Below, in pieces: positions 63,667-64,000 of a stretch of 64,000 bases of DNA. The notes under the pieces are model-generated. The model did no database searches, was not told the DNA's origin, and saw nothing but the letters and a program-made list of their open reading frames with translations. The DNA is from Bacteroidota bacterium (GTDB taxonomy: Bacteria > Bacteroidota > Bacteroidia > B-17B0 > Aurantibacillaceae). The translations under genes and the position numbers were made by a program. The stretch covers positions 44,682 to 108,681 of the forward strand of contig JAHBTI010000008.1 of assembly GCA_019638705.1 (NCBI GenBank). The letters run 5' to 3'. Numbering within the stretch: position 1 is the first letter of the stretch; every line of letters begins with the position of its first letter.

Positions 63667-64000
63667 TTATTCCTTCACCACCTTCTTCACCACACTGCCT
63701 GCTTTTACAAAGTAAATGCCGTTGGCAAAATTGCCGAGTGAAATTTCTGTTTTGTTGGAAGTGCTTGTTTGCTCCAAAACAATTTGTCCTGTCGCGTTCA
63801 TGATGATGAGGTGAGTGTTGTCAGGAGCTTCTACTGTAAACTCGCCGTTGGTAGGATTTGGATATACATTTATGGTTAGGTTTTCCGTCTTCAACTCATC
63901 AACCCCCATACACAAAGCCACCACCACCTGTACACTTTGCGTACTTTGGCAACTGTTGTTGTCTGTACCTGTTACTATGTAATGCTGTGTTTTAGTAGGA
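63667..64000 (-). CDS. C-terminal end of a T9SS type A-sorted secreted protein (5' part outside window)
   Basis: The minus-strand frame is open through the window edge. Its last 75 residues are a type A Por secretion sorting domain (INVYPNPTNGEFTVEA; IIMNATGQIVLEQ; ISLGNFANGIYFVKAGSVVK). The upstream residues (HYIVTGTDNNSCQSTQSVQV) look like the end of an Ig/PKD-like repeat of the TVTGTDANGC type. The protein is exported by the type IX system and probably attached to the cell surface. An internal ATG at 63909 is not the start. Confidence 0.88.
   Translation of the reverse strand, partial: PTKTQHYIVTGTDNNSCQSTQSVQVVVALCMGVDELKTENLTINVYPNPTNGEFTVEAPDNTHLIIMNATGQIVLEQTSTSNKTEISLGNFANGIYFVKAGSVVKKVVKE

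Noticed and set aside
1..64000. CRISPR array
   Set aside because: Repeats found (heptamers, iterons, REP pairs) have no repeat-spacer architecture, and no cas genes were seen.

Overview
The window comes from a low-GC member of the Bacteroidetes. Several start-proximal promoters match the Bacteroidetes pattern TTTG-N19-21-TAnnTTTG (best case: tRNA-Val). A type IX secretion sorting domain is present, many starts are TTG without a clear Shine-Dalgarno site, and the dispersed palindromic repeats (GTCAnnnnGAG...CGAAG...ATCT and AGCCCCC...GGGGG types) are typical of this phylum. Genes of the division/murein (dcw) cluster, NAD synthesis and export are of Bacteroidetes type.

Layout. 1-1,760: a three-gene hipB-hipS-hipT toxin-antitoxin locus on the minus strand, with hipT cut by the window edge. 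1,832-4,290: nadB-nadA. 4,487-17,805: a plus-strand surface-polysaccharide locus with an ABC-2 exporter (Wzm/Wzt-like), a RhuM/phospholipase-D-like gene wedged between the two exporter genes, an acetyltransferase, glycosyltransferases, an FkbM methyltransferase and an asparagine-synthase-like amidotransferase, followed by a convergent polymerase-like membrane gene. 19,232-28,807: kynurenine monooxygenase, acyl-CoA carboxylase beta subunit, outer-membrane beta-barrels, a 1,048-residue TPR protein and an FtsE-like ATPase. 29,077-31,479: accessory genes (KilA-N, HEAT with a possible ADP-ribosyltransferase fold, unknown).

31,728-46,998 is the dcw cluster mraZ-rsmH-ftsL-ftsI-murE-mraY-murD-ftsW-murG, with a four-unit MraZ box. 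It is punctuated by non-dcw genes: a DUF1398 protein, two lipoproteins, an SMR exporter, a GNAT enzyme, an antitoxin-like small protein and a predicted PD-(D/E)XK nuclease. murC, ftsQ, ftsA and ftsZ do not follow murG.

47,632-59,290 is an integrated island bounded by a 96-bp direct repeat made from the 3' half and terminator of tRNA-Val(TAC). It carries a tyrosine integrase, a candidate three-way-junction RNA, an excisionase-like HTH gene, a D5/P4-type primase-helicase followed by 9-bp iterons, an AbiEii/DUF6922 pair, a membrane DUF3883 protein, unknown genes, a Ser/Thr kinase with TPR and FHA domains, and a PPP-family phosphatase. No conjugation or virion genes are visible, so it resembles a phage satellite or replicating genomic island carrying possible defence cargo. 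This is the most interesting part of the window. After the island come tRNA-Val, a coiled-coil zinc-ribbon protein, a Nif3 protein, a PpiD/SurA-like isomerase and the tail of a T9SS-secreted protein.
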